DNA of 64,000 bases, taken from contig NZ_JAPMLQ010000003.1 of the NCBI RefSeq assembly GCF_026410305.1, positions 248,001-312,000 of the forward strand. Reading direction: 5' to 3'. Source of the stretch: Sulfitobacter sp. F26204 (GTDB lineage: Bacteria > Pseudomonadota > Alphaproteobacteria > Rhodobacterales > Rhodobacteraceae). The stretch's first letter is position 1, and each line of letters starts with the position of its first letter. The notes below the pieces were generated by a model. The model had not been told where the DNA came from, searched no databases, and saw only the letters and a list, made by a program, of their open reading frames with translations. Of this stretch, positions 9,511 to 19,467 are shown one piece after another. The translations under genes and the position numbers were made by a program.

Positions 9511-10239
9511 TTAATCCTGAACCCGCGTATAGGTTCCCTTGCCCGACAGAATACCGCGGAATCCACCCGGTTCATCCAAGGAGAACACGATGATGGGCAG
9601 GTTATTGTCCCGCGCCAGGGCAATGGCCGAGGCATCCATCACACCCAGCCGCTTTTGCAATACATCATCATAGGTTACCGTGTCATAGCGTTTTGCATCC
9701 GCGAATTTGGCCGGGTCTTTGTCGTAGACGCCGTCAACCTTGGTACCTTTGAAGATTGCGCGACAGGACATTTCGTTTGCCCGCAGCGTCGCAGCCGTAT
9801 CCGTGGTGAAATAGGGATTACCCGTCCCTGCGGCAAAAATGCAGACACGCTTTTTCTCAAGGTGGCGCACGGCGCGACGGCGAATATAGGGTTCGGCAAC
9901 TTCATTCATCGTAATCGCTGAAATCACCCGTGTATGGATCCCCAATCCCTCAAGCGAGGATTGCATGGCCAGGGCATTCATCACTGTGGCCAACATGCCC
10001 ATATAATCCGCAGTTGTACGCTCCATCCCCTGTGCGCTGCCTTGCAAGCCACGGAAAATATTGCCGCCGCCAATGACCATGCAGATCTCGACGCCCATTT
10101 CATGCACACTTTGGACTTCGCGTGCGATACGTTCCACCGTGGGCGGATGCAGGCCAAACCCCTGATCTCCCATCAGCGCCTCCCCTGATATCTTGAGCAT
10201 CACACGGTCATAGGTCACATCAGTAGAATCGGAGGGCAT
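9511..10239 (-). CDS. pyrH: UMP kinase
   Basis: 242 aa. It phosphorylates UMP to UDP with ATP in pyrimidine synthesis. Motifs: [30 protein letters not shown], and [16 protein letters not shown] in the nucleotide region. The open frame extends far upstream but that part has no homologous features. The ATG at 10239 gives the family length and has AAAGG upstream. It is the first gene of the minus-strand envelope cluster and faces miaA across a short divergent region. Confidence 0.97.
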   Translation of the reverse strand: MPSDSTDVTYDRVMLKISGEALMGDQGFGLHPPTVERIAREVQSVHEMGVEICMVIGGGNIFRGLQGSAQGMERTTADYMGMLATVMNALAMQSSLEGLGIHTRVISAITMNEVAEPYIRRRAVRHLEKKRVCIFAAGTGNPYFTTDTAATLRANEMSCRAIFKGTKVDGVYDKDPAKFADAKRYDTVTYDDVLQKRLGVMDASAIALARDNNLPIIVFSLDEPGGFRGILSGKGTYTRVQD

Positions 10240-10270
10240 GGAGGAGCACCTTTCAGGACGGGGTGTTTCA

Positions 10271-10293
10271 ATTTGGGGCAAAATGTCCCAAAT
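10271..10293. promoter_or_regulatory. Inverted repeat in the pyrH/miaA divergent region
   Basis: A 7-bp perfect inverted repeat, ATTTGGG and CCCAAAT, with a 9-base spacer lies midway between the divergent starts of pyrH and miaA. The two arms are centred about 16 bases apart, which suits a dimeric repressor or activator. The site lies in the small region that must hold both promoters. The regulator is unknown; it could also be chance. Confidence 0.35.
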
Positions 10294-10335
10294 GGAAGAC
10301 ATGTTCAATGCGCCTAACATGAGGTGGGTAAAGAA

Positions 10336-11220
10336 ATGCAAATATCCGCCTCTATGAATAGCATCCTGGCTCAGGTGCCCAGGGAAAAACCCGTGTTGAT
10401 TGCTGGGCCGACTGCCAGTGGGAAATCGGCTTTGGCCCTTGAAATCGCGACGCGTCAGGGCGGCGTGATTGTGAATGCTGACGCAAGCCAGGTCTATGAC
10501 TGCTGGCGTGTGATCACCGCCCGACCTTCGGTTGCGGAAGAAGCTGCAGCACCACACGCCCTTTATGGGCATATCGGCGCAAGGGAGGATTATTCGACAG
10601 GTCATTGGTTGCGCGAGGTCAGGAATATCCTTGCGCGGGGGGAACGTGCCATCGTGACAGGTGGGACAGGTTTGTATTTTACCGCGCTCACGCAGGGTTT
10701 GGCCGAAATACCTGCCATACCGCCGCTCATACGTCAGCAGGCAGACTGCCTGACAATCGAGGAAATGCTTGAAGCTCTGGATACTGCGACCTGCAACCGG
10801 ATTGACACGCAAAACCGTGCCAGAGTGCAGCGAGCATGGGAGGTCTTGACCGCTACTGGAAAAGGTCTGGCCACCTGGCAGGACAACACCGGACCACCGG
10901 TTTTACCACGCGGTGCCTGTCACCCAATCGTATTCGATGTGCAAAAAGACTGGTTGAACGCACGGATTGCAAAGCGTTTTGGCCTGATGGTTGATCAGGG
11001 TGCCCTGACCGAGGTCGAAAAGGTATATCCAAGCTACGACCCGTCCCTGCCCGCGCATCGCGCCATTGGCGTGCCCGAGTTGATGGCACATCTGAACGGA
11101 GATATGACATTGGACGACGCCATCGAGAAAGCCGTGATCGCAACCCGCCAATTCGCCAAGCGCCAGCGGACCTGGATGCGCAGCAAGATGTCGGACTGGG
11201 AAAAAATCTCAATTGGGTGA
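10336..11220 (+). CDS. miaA: tRNA dimethylallyltransferase
   Basis: 294 aa. It adds a dimethylallyl group to A37 of tRNAs that read UNN codons. Motifs: P-loop [18 protein letters not shown] at the N-terminus, [38 protein letters not shown], and [20 protein letters not shown]. The start is uncertain: GTG at 10324, ATG at 10336 and ATG at 10354 are in frame. 10336 is chosen because GAGG lies upstream and it is the first ATG. The protein is slightly shorter than E. coli MiaA because the C-terminal tail is reduced, as is common in this order. Confidence 0.92.
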   Translation: MQISASMNSILAQVPREKPVLIAGPTASGKSALALEIATRQGGVIVNADASQVYDCWRVITARPSVAEEAAAPHALYGHIGAREDYSTGHWLREVRNILARGERAIVTGGTGLYFTALTQGLAEIPAIPPLIRQQADCLTIEEMLEALDTATCNRIDTQNRARVQRAWEVLTATGKGLATWQDNTGPPVLPRGACHPIVFDVQKDWLNARIAKRFGLMVDQGALTEVEKVYPSYDPSLPAHRAIGVPELMAHLNGDMTLDDAIEKAVIATRQFAKRQRTWMRSKMSDWEKISIG

Positions 11221-11294
11221 ATTATCTTTTTTCCACAAAGAAGGGGTAATTTCCGGCATTTACGCGACCGAAATTGTGTTTATACAATAAATTC

Positions 11295-12086
11295 ATGCGA
11301 ACCAACCAGACCGAAATTCACTTTCGAACCCTTGCGCAGTTTACGCATACTGCGGATTGGCGCATGCAATTGGCACATGATCATGATTTCCATTTGCTGT
11401 TCTGGATTACCCGTGGGCAGGGCCTTGTGTTGCTGGATGGCATGCGGCGCGGTGTCGGTGCCCATAATGTCATGTTCATCCCTGCGGAATCGCTCTATGC
11501 AATTGAACTTGGTCGCCAGTGTCTTGGGCATGTGGTCTGTATACCTGTCGGTACGCCTATGCGTCTGCCTGAAATTCCCCGCCACCTCCGCATTCGTGAA
11601 GTACACGCTCAATCAGAGCTGACCAATCTCTATGAAACCGCCTTGCGCGAAGACCAGGGTACCCGTCCCCTGCGTCATGACGCGTTGGAAGGTCACGCCG
11701 CGTTGATTTCTGTCTGGCTGCGGCGCCAGATCATGGAAGAGGGCCACGCACCCGCCAAACGGAACGCCGCCCAGCGGTTGAGTGCTGCGTTCCTGACGCA
11801 GGTTTCACAACGCTACCGCACAGGCGCACCAATGGCGCAGTATGCCGCATCGCTTGACGTCACCCCCACTCATCTGACACGCGCGGTCAAGGCGGCAACA
11901 GGCAAAACTGCTGCCGAGTTGCTGACCGAACGCGTCCTGCATGAGGCGCGACTGCTGCTGGCAGAGACCGGTTATCCCGCCCGACAGATTGCAGAGCATC
12001 TTGGATTTGGTTCAGCGGCTTATTTTACCCGTTTCATTCAACAACATACCGGCCTCCCCCCGAGTAAACTGCGCAGCAGTGCCTGA
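11295..12086 (+). CDS. AraC/XylS-family transcriptional regulator
   Basis: 263 aa. The N-terminal half looks like a cupin sensor domain (HDHDFHLLFWITRGQGLVLL, VMFIPAESLYAIELG). The C-terminal 100 residues are the double helix-turn-helix, with MAQYAASLDVTPTHLTRAVK and the AraC signature LLAETGYPARQIAEHLGFGS followed by AAYFTRFIQQHTGLPPSKLR. The ATG at 11295 is preferred to an upstream TTG at 11274, although neither has a strong ribosome binding site. It lies 310 bases upstream of an ABC importer on the same strand and could regulate it; the effector is not known. Confidence 0.9.
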   Translation: MRTNQTEIHFRTLAQFTHTADWRMQLAHDHDFHLLFWITRGQGLVLLDGMRRGVGAHNVMFIPAESLYAIELGRQCLGHVVCIPVGTPMRLPEIPRHLRIREVHAQSELTNLYETALREDQGTRPLRHDALEGHAALISVWLRRQIMEEGHAPAKRNAAQRLSAAFLTQVSQRYRTGAPMAQYAASLDVTPTHLTRAVKAATGKTAAELLTERVLHEARLLLAETGYPARQIAEHLGFGSAAYFTRFIQQHTGLPPSKLRSSA

Positions 12087-12396
12087 GGCCCCACGATAAT
12101 GCCACCGTATTGGTCATGTCGTTTTTGAGCGGGTGAGATGTCGCAAATTTGACGTGATCGGACGGTTGCAGACATTGACCTTTCCCTGCAACTTGTGCCT
12201 CATGGGCGCAGGGGATCACAGATGTTGTACCAATGAGCGCCAGCAAAGGTGCCGCCACACATTTGTAAATGAGGACAACAAACACCAACCTTTGATCCAC
12301 CAAAGAGGTCTTTCGTGCCTTTTTGAACAACAATTGACCGATGGTCAGACAAAACCGGCGGGGTAAACCCTGCCAAGCCACCAACAGGGGCGCTAA
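12087..12396. other. 310-base gene-free stretch before the ABC importer
   Basis: No convincing gene was found here on either strand; short open frames lack ribosome binding sites and protein-like composition. The stretch probably holds the promoter and leader of the ABC importer. A substrate-binding protein gene would normally sit in this position, and no recognisable remnant of one is visible. Confidence 0.5.
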
Positions 12397-13482
12397 ATGG
12401 GAATTTTTATCTTACGTCGTCTGGGCGTGATGCTGCTGACGGCGCTCTGCCTGACGTTCATCGTCTTCTGGCTGACCAATCTCTATCCAAATCTTGAAAA
12501 ACTCGCCAAAACCCAAGGCAATTTTCGCATGAGCGACGAAGCGGTCACCTCCTATCTGGGTGATCGCGGCTATCTGCAACCTTTGCCGGTAAAATTCGGC
12601 CAATGGCTTGGCGTCATGCCCGGTTGGGTGACGGAAAAAGAAGACGGCACGGTTTTTGGCCGTTGTTTTGGCGAAGGAACACCCGAAGATCAACGTCCCG
12701 TCCGGTGTGGTGTGATCCAGGGCGACTGGGGGTTTTCCACGCGGTTCAAGGACGAAGTCGGGCCGACGGTAATCACCAGGTTGGCCCTGACCGGTAAATT
12801 GATGTTCTGCGTGTTGTTGTTAATGGTGCCTTCGGCGTTGATTGTCGGTGTCCTGGCCGGGATGCGCGAGGGATCGAAACTGGACCGGTCGCTTTCCACC
12901 TTCTCGATTGCGACCACGGCAACGCCCGAATATGTCTCGGGCGTAATCTTTATCGCGGTACTGGCTTCGTCGAAATTCGGCCTGTCACCGCTCCTGGCCG
13001 AATGGGGGTTGATCGACAGCAAGACCCTGTTCCTGGGGTCTGCCACTTCCGCGATGAAGGATGCCACCTTCTGGAACTTCTTTTTGCCGGTACTCACGAT
13101 TTCGTTGTATGGCATGGGCTATATTGCGCGAATGACCCGTGCCTCGATGGCCGAGGTGATGACCGCGCAATATATTCGAACCGCGCGCCTGAAAGGCGTC
13201 AAGTTTTCCGATATTGTACTCAAACACGCTTTGCGCAATGCGCTGATTGCACCGTTTACGGTCATCATGCTGCAAATCCCCTGGCTGTTGAATGGTGTCG
13301 TGATTGTTGAAACCCTGTTTAATTACAAAGGTTTCGGATGGCTTTTGGTCGAAGCGGCGGGCAACAACGATATTGAATTGCTACTGGCGGTTTCGGTTGT
13401 TTCCGTCGCGGTGGTGTTGGTGACGCAACTGATCTCTGACATCGGTTACGTTTACCTTAACCCCCGTATTCGTATCTCTTGA
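12397..13482 (+). CDS. Peptide/oligosaccharide-type ABC transporter permease (DppB/OppB family)
   Basis: 361 aa inner-membrane protein. It starts FILRRLGVMLLTALCLTFIV, the usual first helix of DppB-type permeases, and has about six membrane segments. The ATPase-docking EAA loop is ASMAEVMTAQYIRTARLKGV followed by LRNALIAPFTVIML. Residues about 40-115 form a long periplasmic loop with two Cys residues (FGRCFGEG, RPVRCGVIQGDWGFS), slightly larger than usual. The start has AGGGG eight bases upstream. It forms an operon with the next permease and the double ATPase. The substrate cannot be told from sequence. Confidence 0.9.
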   Translation: MGIFILRRLGVMLLTALCLTFIVFWLTNLYPNLEKLAKTQGNFRMSDEAVTSYLGDRGYLQPLPVKFGQWLGVMPGWVTEKEDGTVFGRCFGEGTPEDQRPVRCGVIQGDWGFSTRFKDEVGPTVITRLALTGKLMFCVLLLMVPSALIVGVLAGMREGSKLDRSLSTFSIATTATPEYVSGVIFIAVLASSKFGLSPLLAEWGLIDSKTLFLGSATSAMKDATFWNFFLPVLTISLYGMGYIARMTRASMAEVMTAQYIRTARLKGVKFSDIVLKHALRNALIAPFTVIMLQIPWLLNGVVIVETLFNYKGFGWLLVEAAGNNDIELLLAVSVVSVAVVLVTQLISDIGYVYLNPRIRIS

Positions 13483-13496
13483 AGGAGGGCACGCAC

Positions 13497-14963
13497 ATGG
13501 AACCTTTGACATGGACGGGCTCGCTTTCGGGGCTCAACCTTATTTTTCTACTTTTGATCGGGCTTCTGATCCTCTCGATCGTTGTTTCCATTCTGGCCTC
13601 GATGGTACCAACAGCAGATTCACGCGCCGTCAGTTCCGACGGCACGATGGCTGCGGACAGTGGCGCGACGGGGTTTATCAATATGATCACCGGTTATCTG
13701 TTCTATGCGACGGTTGCCGTTGTTCTGATCTACCTTATCGGTGGCGTCCTGATGGGGACCAGTGCCGGGATTATCGGCGGGATGTCTCGGCAATTCCTGC
13801 CGGTCTGGATTGCCCTGATCCTGACCTTTGCACTTTCGATCCTCTACAAGCGTAAGCTGGGGCTGTATGGAAAGCTGTTCGACAGCACCGTCGGGATGAT
13901 CGGTTTCGGCATCGTGATGTTCTGGGTATACACGGGCATTATGGGGGGGGTGTTTGACATGCTGGTCACCCATGACAGCCTGAGCCAAACCTCGGGAATG
14001 AAAAACAAACTGCCCGGCACCCCCCTGCGAGGCGCAGAGGAGAGCGATTTTCAATGGTTCCTTCTGGGGGGGGACAACCTGGCGCGCGATGTGTTTTCTC
14101 GGCTCATCAAGGGATCATGGGTCGTGGTGCAGATTGCGCCTTTGGCCACGCTCTTTGCCTTCATGGTTGGCATAACCCTGGGCTTGCCTGCTGGTTATTA
14201 TGGCGGGCGTCTCGACACAGTGCTGTCTTTTCTGGCCAATCTGATCCTCGCGTTTCCCGTCATCCTCCTGTTCTATCTGCTGGTGACACCGGAGATCGTA
14301 TTGACGGGTATTCCGAACTATATGGCAGTATTCCTGTTCGCCTTTCCCTTGATCTTTTTCGCGATCCTGCTGAACTCTCGCTATTATACCCAGCCATCGT
14401 TTCGAACGCCGCTCCTGATCGTGGTGTTGGGTTTTCTCGGTTGGTTGTATCTGTCTCTGGTTTCGACCGATGGCGCCATTGTGCAGACCGATACATATCG
14501 CATACCGGGACTGCCTGTGACGCTTGACGGTTTTGACATCGATGGCGGCATTCTGGTGGTTTTTGTCTCTGTGGTATTTGTCAATGCCCCCACGGTATTC
14601 CGGATCGTGCGCGGCCTCGCGCTTGACATCAAGACCCGTGACTATGTGGCGGCGGCACAGACACGGGGCGAAGGGCCCTGGTACATCATGTTGTGGGAAA
14701 TTCTGCCCAACGCCCGAGGGCCCTTGATTGTCGATTTCTGCCTGCGCATCGGCTATACCACGATCCTTCTGGGTACATTGGGTTTCTTTGGTCTGGGCCT
14801 GGAATCGGAATCGCCGGACTGGGGATCGACGATCAATGCAGGGCGGCGTTTGCTGGCGCTGTATCCGCATGCGGCGATTGCACCGGCCCTGGCATTGCTC
14901 AGTCTCGTTCTGGGATTGAATTTGCTGGCCGATGGCCTGCGCGAGGAATCGCTGCGCGACTGA
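13497..14963 (+). CDS. ABC transporter permease (DppC/OppC family) with enlarged membrane region
   Basis: 488 aa, against about 300 for most DppC proteins. The start at 13497 has a strong GAAGGAGGG site seven bases before it. After a first helix there is an extra block at about residues 60-150 with several added membrane segments. The family phrase FLLGGDNLARDVFSRLIKGS comes only after residue 185, and a second insertion lies around 280-340. The EAA loop is TRDYVAAAQTRGEGPWYIML then LPNARGPLIVDF. It follows the first permease by 14 bases and belongs to the same importer. Confidence 0.88.
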   Translation: MEPLTWTGSLSGLNLIFLLLIGLLILSIVVSILASMVPTADSRAVSSDGTMAADSGATGFINMITGYLFYATVAVVLIYLIGGVLMGTSAGIIGGMSRQFLPVWIALILTFALSILYKRKLGLYGKLFDSTVGMIGFGIVMFWVYTGIMGGVFDMLVTHDSLSQTSGMKNKLPGTPLRGAEESDFQWFLLGGDNLARDVFSRLIKGSWVVVQIAPLATLFAFMVGITLGLPAGYYGGRLDTVLSFLANLILAFPVILLFYLLVTPEIVLTGIPNYMAVFLFAFPLIFFAILLNSRYYTQPSFRTPLLIVVLGFLGWLYLSLVSTDGAIVQTDTYRIPGLPVTLDGFDIDGGILVVFVSVVFVNAPTVFRIVRGLALDIKTRDYVAAAQTRGEGPWYIMLWEILPNARGPLIVDFCLRIGYTTILLGTLGFFGLGLESESPDWGSTINAGRRLLALYPHAAIAPALALLSLVLGLNLLADGLREESLRD

Positions 14964-15056
14964 TGGCGGGGTATGCCGGGGCGCTGCCCCGGACCCCGGA
15001 GTTTATTGGCAAGATGAAACGCGATTGGTCGCGATCTGGCCGAAAGGGAGAAGACG

Positions 15057-17147
15057 ATGGTCAAAGAAGCATATGACGGGCCGATCCTGGAAATTGACAA
15101 ACTTTCGATTTCGTTTTTCACGCGGCTCAGGGAAATTCCTGCAGTGATGGATTTTTCGGCCTCTGTGATGCCAGGCGAGGCCCTGGGGCTGGTTGGTGAA
15201 TCCGGTTGCGGTAAATCCACGGTTGCGCTGGGTGTGATGCAGGACCTTGGCAAGAATGGGCGTGTTGTCGGCGGGTCGATCAAGTTCAAGGGACGTGACA
15301 TGGGGGAGATGTCGGACGAGGCCTTGCGCGACATTCGCGGTTCTGAGATTGCGATGATCTATCAGGAGCCCATGGCGTCGTTGAACCCTGCAATGAAGAT
15401 CGGCAAGCAATTGATGGAAGTGCCGATGATCCATGCGGGGATGGGTGAAAAAGAAGCCTATGACCGTGCGCTGCAAGTGGTGACCGATGTCAAACTGCCG
15501 GATCCGAAGCGTATTCTGAATGCTTTTCCACATCAGCTTTCGGGGGGGCAGCAGCAACGTATCGTGATCGCGATGGCACTGATGTCCGAGCCGTCGCTGT
15601 TGATACTGGATGAGCCGACAACCGCCCTGGACGTCACGGTAGAGGCCGCCGTCGTTGAGCTGGTCAAGGACCTGGGCAAAAAATACGGTACGTCGATGCT
15701 GTTTATCAGCCACAACCTTGGTCTTGTACTGGAAACCTGCGACCGGATCTGCGTGATGTATTCCGGCGAAGCGGTGGAACGCGGATCGATCGAGGATGTA
15801 TTTGACGAAATGCGCCATCCCTATACACAGGCGCTGTTCCGCTCGATCCCCCTGCCCGGCGCGGACAAGAACGCGCGCCCCTTGATCGCGATACCGGGTA
15901 ATTTCCCCCTGCCACACGAGCGCCCGCCGGGTTGCAACTTTGGCCCGCGCTGCGATTATTTTGAAAAGGGACGCTGTGATCTGACGGACATCCCGATGGC
16001 CGCGATCAAGGGTAATGACCGTCATCATTCACGATGCCTGAAGTTCGACGAAATCGATTGGGATGCACCCCTTGATCTGGCTGACGTCAAGACCAAGGGC
16101 GAAGTCGGCGATGTTGTGCTCAAGATCGACAAGCTCAAGAAGTACTACGAGGTTGCGGCCAATGCGATGTTTGGCGGGGCAAGCACCAAGGTGGTCAAGG
16201 CAAATGAGGAACTGACCTTTGAAGCGCGCGAAAGCGAAACCTTGGCCATCGTGGGGGAATCGGGTTGCGGCAAATCCACCTTTGCCAAAGTTTTGATGGG
16301 CCTCGAAACGGCAACAGAGGGGCAAATCCTGCTGGATGGCGAAAACATCGGCAATGTCGCAATCGAAGAGCGTACAACCAAAAACGTTGCGGATGTTCAG
16401 ATGGTGTTTCAGAACCCCTTTGACACGCTGAATCCCTCAATGACCGTAGGGCGGCAGATTATCCGGGCTCTGGAAATTTTCAAAGTCGGCAGAAACGAAA
16501 GTGAACGCAAGAAGCGTATGCTGGAGCTGCTGGATCTGGTGAAACTGCCGCGCGAATTTGCCTCGCGCATGCCACGCCAACTGTCCGGAGGCCAGAAACA
16601 GCGCGTTGGTATTGCACGTGCCTTTGCAGGAGATGCCCGGATAGTGGTGGCGGATGAACCCGTCTCGGCCTTGGATGTTTCCGTTCAGGCGGCGGTTACA
16701 GATCTTTTGATGGAAATTCAGCGCGAGCAAAAAACCACCCTGTTGTTCATCAGTCATGACTTGAGCATCGTACGATACCTGAGCGACCGCGTGATGGTGA
16801 TGTATCTGGGGCATGTGGTCGAGCTTGGAAGCACGGATCAGGTGTTTTCCCCCCCCTATCACCCCTATACCGAGGCCCTGCTGTCGGCGGTGCCGATTGC
16901 CGATACACGGGTCAAGAAGAAGCACATCGTGCTGGAAGGCGACATCCCGTCAGCCATGAACCCGCCATCGGGATGTCCCTTTCAGACACGCTGCAGATGG
17001 AAGTCCGAAGTGCCCGGCGGGCTGTGTGAAAAAGAAGTGCCACCGATACGCATGGTTGCTGACGGGCATCAACTCAAGTGTCACCTATCCGAGGCGAAAC
17101 TGGCCGAGATGGAACCGGTGATCGAAATCGGTGTGGCCGCTGAATGA
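15057..17147 (+). CDS. Double ATPase of the peptide-type ABC importer (DppD-DppF fusion)
   Basis: 696 aa with two complete nucleotide-binding domains. Domain 1: Walker A GESGCGKST near residue 47, signature LSGGQQQR, Walker B LLILDEPTTALD. Domain 2: Walker A GESGCGKST near residue 398, signature LSGGQKQR, Walker B IVVADEPVSALD. Each half ends with the oligopeptide-ATPase C-terminal domain with clustered Cys (PGCNFGPRCDYFEKGRCD; PSGCPFQTRC). A single gene thus supplies both ATPases for the two preceding permeases. Its RBS is GGGAGAAG just before the ATG. Confidence 0.95.
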   Translation: MVKEAYDGPILEIDKLSISFFTRLREIPAVMDFSASVMPGEALGLVGESGCGKSTVALGVMQDLGKNGRVVGGSIKFKGRDMGEMSDEALRDIRGSEIAMIYQEPMASLNPAMKIGKQLMEVPMIHAGMGEKEAYDRALQVVTDVKLPDPKRILNAFPHQLSGGQQQRIVIAMALMSEPSLLILDEPTTALDVTVEAAVVELVKDLGKKYGTSMLFISHNLGLVLETCDRICVMYSGEAVERGSIEDVFDEMRHPYTQALFRSIPLPGADKNARPLIAIPGNFPLPHERPPGCNFGPRCDYFEKGRCDLTDIPMAAIKGNDRHHSRCLKFDEIDWDAPLDLADVKTKGEVGDVVLKIDKLKKYYEVAANAMFGGASTKVVKANEELTFEARESETLAIVGESGCGKSTFAKVLMGLETATEGQILLDGENIGNVAIEERTTKNVADVQMVFQNPFDTLNPSMTVGRQIIRALEIFKVGRNESERKKRMLELLDLVKLPREFASRMPRQLSGGQKQRVGIARAFAGDARIVVADEPVSALDVSVQAAVTDLLMEIQREQKTTLLFISHDLSIVRYLSDRVMVMYLGHVVELGSTDQVFSPPYHPYTEALLSAVPIADTRVKKKHIVLEGDIPSAMNPPSGCPFQTRCRWKSEVPGGLCEKEVPPIRMVADGHQLKCHLSEAKLAEMEPVIEIGVAAE

Positions 17148-17151
17148 ACAT

Positions 17152-17190
17152 AGGCGCGTCCCTTTGCGGAGACGCGCCTGATTTGTTCAT
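17152..17190 (+). terminator. Intrinsic terminator after the ABC importer operon
   Basis: A perfect 9-bp stem (AGGCGCGTC and GACGCGCCT) with a 10-base loop begins five bases after the ATPase stop codon and is followed by a T-rich stretch (GATTTGTTCATTT). It ends the importer operon and separates it from the convergent secreted-protein gene. Confidence 0.8.
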
Positions 17191-17208
17191 TTGATAGGAC
17201 TGCTGGTG

Positions 17209-17736
17209 TCAGTCGGAAATCTTGGCACCTGCATCGTTGAGAGCGCCATATTGCTTGGCCACGTTCATCGCAAAGCCGTCCACCATCGCCTGATAAAAAT
17301 CGTCAAGGGACGGCGCAATTCCGACATAGCCTTCTGGCACAGCGTTCATGTCGGTGACCGCGACAATCTTGATCGGGAAGGATTTGCCTCCCTCACCTGT
17401 ATTGGTCTCGATCGCAACAACGCCTTCCAACTCGTTGAACTCGGCCGAGTCCGGCAGGATGGTGTCGCCATTCAGGGCAACCTTGCGGATGTCGACACGG
17501 ATTATCGGATCAGCGGCGTTGTCGCTTGAGGGCACAAGTTTGGCAATCGCCAGCTTGATGTCATCCGTGATGCCGGGGAACAGTTCGGCAGCGTTGCTGT
17601 CCTGAGCGGAATCATAAGAAGCTGAAACCGTGATCTCGGAAGCGCCGTCCGTAGCCTCGGCAGCCATTGCAGCGCCGGTCAGCGCAATGAGGCTCACAGA
17701 TGTCGCAAGGGTCAATTTTTTCATCATCGTCAACAT
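17209..17736 (-). CDS. Secreted or periplasmic protein of unknown function
   Basis: 175 aa. A clear signal peptide (MLTMMKKLTLATSVSLIALT, cleavage after AAMA) precedes an acidic mature protein with no cysteines and no known catalytic motif. Phrases such as ITVSASYDSAQDSNAAELFP and IIRVDIRKVALNGDTILPD suggest a mostly beta fold. The ATG at 17736 is chosen because AGGA lies nine bases upstream and the signal peptide starts there. The open frame continues upstream without support. I do not recognise a named family. It is followed downstream by nothing but the terminator of the convergent importer operon. Confidence 0.75.
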   Translation of the reverse strand: MLTMMKKLTLATSVSLIALTGAAMAAEATDGASEITVSASYDSAQDSNAAELFPGITDDIKLAIAKLVPSSDNAADPIIRVDIRKVALNGDTILPDSAEFNELEGVVAIETNTGEGGKSFPIKIVAVTDMNAVPEGYVGIAPSLDDFYQAMVDGFAMNVAKQYGALNDAGAKISD

Positions 17737-17865
17737 GTCTTGTATTCCTTCTTCATTCACCGACGAGAGGGCATTCCTCATTTGCGGCTCGAAGGTAGAA
17801 CACCGTTGACGTACTTTAGGTTCCAAGAAAAATGCGATGGTGCCCGAGATCCAGGGGTTGCAGAG

Positions 17866-18459
17866 CTATTGTCCCGCAATGATCCGGACATAGTTTCGGG
17901 TTTCCTGATAGGGGGGTACGCCCCTATGTTTTCTCACCGCGCCTGGACCCGCGTTATAGGCCGCCAATGCCAGTTTCCAGGTGCCAAAGGTGCGATATTG
18001 CTGCGATAGGTAACGTGCGCCACCTTCCAGGTTCTGTTTGGGGTCTTTCGGATCGACGCGGAGCAGCCGCGCCGTTCCCGGCATCAATTGGGCCAGGCCG
18101 ATGGCACCGGCATGTGAAACCGCAGAGGGGTTCCAGTTGCTTTCTTGTTGAACAAGCCGCAGAAACAGATCAACGGGAACGCCGTGGCGCTGGGCGGCAG
18201 CCTTGGCCATGCTAAGAAACTGGCCTTTGTATCCGCCCCGATACTTGGGTGAGTCCCATTTGGTTGGTGTCGTGACTGTTGGCGGTTGCAGCCGAATGGA
18301 GGCGGAATATTGTTTGGCTGCGCGATTATCCAGCAATCTGGACTGCGATTTGAAAATTGATTTCCGACTTTTCGAAGAGAGTACCTCCGCCTGAACGGGC
18401 ATGTTCGCCCATGCCATACCAAGCGATGCAATGATCGCCATGATACCCAATTTCCGCAT
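17866..18459 (-). CDS. Lytic transglycosylase (SLT domain)
   Basis: 197 aa. Signal peptide [20 protein letters not shown], then a basic linker, then the SLT/goose-lysozyme-like domain at about 90-190. The catalytic Glu is in [20 protein letters not shown], followed by [12 protein letters not shown] and the typical [16 protein letters not shown]. It cleaves peptidoglycan glycan strands in the periplasm to 1,6-anhydro products. The start at 18459 has AGGGG upstream and begins the signal peptide directly; the longer frame to 18534 is not needed. The gene is divergent from ssb. Confidence 0.92.
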   Translation of the reverse strand: MRKLGIMAIIASLGMAWANMPVQAEVLSSKSRKSIFKSQSRLLDNRAAKQYSASIRLQPPTVTTPTKWDSPKYRGGYKGQFLSMAKAAAQRHGVPVDLFLRLVQQESNWNPSAVSHAGAIGLAQLMPGTARLLRVDPKDPKQNLEGGARYLSQQYRTFGTWKLALAAYNAGPGAVRKHRGVPPYQETRNYVRIIAGQ

Positions 18460-18656
18460 GTTCAAGACACCCCTGCCCGTTTCTTTGCGCAGCTTATACC
18501 AGATATAGCGATTGCTGCCAGCATTAGATTGCAAGGTCGATTACCGCAAATTTCGCCGAAACCTTGTGTTAACCGAGTTTCAGTCAAGCTATAACACCAC
18601 GAAACATGCTGCGGACCGGATTCGGTCGTGGCCGCCAACATCTGACGGGGGAAAAT

Positions 18657-19169
18657 ATGGCTGGCTCGGTAAACAAGGTGATCCTAATCGGCAATTTGGG
18701 TCGTGACCCGGAAGTGCGGTCTTTCCAGAACGGTGGCAAGGTCTGCAACTTGCGGATAGCGACTTCCGAAACCTGGAAAGACAAAAACACCGGCGAGCGG
18801 CGGGAAAAGACCGAATGGCATTCAGTTGCGATCTTTAACGAGGGGCTGGTGCGCATCGCCGAACAATATTTGAAAAAAGGCTCAAAGGTATATGTCGAAG
18901 GCCAGTTGCAGACCCGCAAATGGCAGGATCAGTCTGGTCAGGACAGATATTCGACAGAAGTGGTGCTGCAAGGGTTTGGCGGCACGCTGACAATGCTTGA
19001 CGGTCGCGATGGCGGTGGTGGCGGCAATTATGGCGGCGGCGGTGCTTCAGGTGGCGGTGACTACGGCGGCGGTGGCTACGATTCCGGCCGCGATTCTGGT
19101 GGCTACGACGGCGGCGGACAAGGCGGTGGTGGATCGTCCCGTGATCTGGATGATGAAATCCCGTTCTGA
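18657..19169 (+). CDS. ssb: Single-stranded DNA-binding protein
   Basis: 170 aa. An OB-fold occupies residues 1-115 ([31 protein letters not shown]). A flexible linker made almost wholly of Gly with some Tyr, Asp and Ser follows, and the acidic tip DLDDEIPF binds partner proteins. The ATG at 18657 gives the standard start [10 protein letters not shown] and follows GGGGGAAA. It coats single-stranded DNA in replication and repair. Confidence 0.98.
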   Translation: MAGSVNKVILIGNLGRDPEVRSFQNGGKVCNLRIATSETWKDKNTGERREKTEWHSVAIFNEGLVRIAEQYLKKGSKVYVEGQLQTRKWQDQSGQDRYSTEVVLQGFGGTLTMLDGRDGGGGGNYGGGGASGGGDYGGGGYDSGRDSGGYDGGGQGGGGSSRDLDDEIPF

Positions 19170-19467
19170 CGATTGCAGGCGTGGTCCGCCACGTCACGCA
19201 AAAAGACGAGGCTGGCGCTCATCCTTTGCGATGCATTTGCACATGGACAGCCTTCTGGCGCCACCGTGAATATGTCATATCCCGGACGCGGCCTTGGCCC
19301 TCTGGTGATCGAAACCGCGATCCAGGCGGCCATTGGAATTGGGGGCCTATTACCGATGCGGCTGACAGGTCAGTGACACGGGATGACGGCTTCCGCGCTG
19401 TGACGGGGTTTGCTTCGACATGAAATCGCGGCGAATGGGACTGGTTGATCTTGTCGAGCGGTGCGCG
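19170..19467. other. Gene-poor 298-base stretch between ssb and aroB
   Basis: ssb and aroB converge on this stretch. Short open frames exist on both strands but none has a ribosome binding site or a recognisable product. An 11-base palindrome, ATATG-T-CATAT, lies at 19270-19280. No strong terminator hairpin was found. Confidence 0.4.

Noticed and set aside
12034-12384. 116-codon minus-strand frame upstream of the ABC importer
   Set aside because: No ribosome binding site, overlaps the end of the AraC gene antisense, and the product has no domain-like features.
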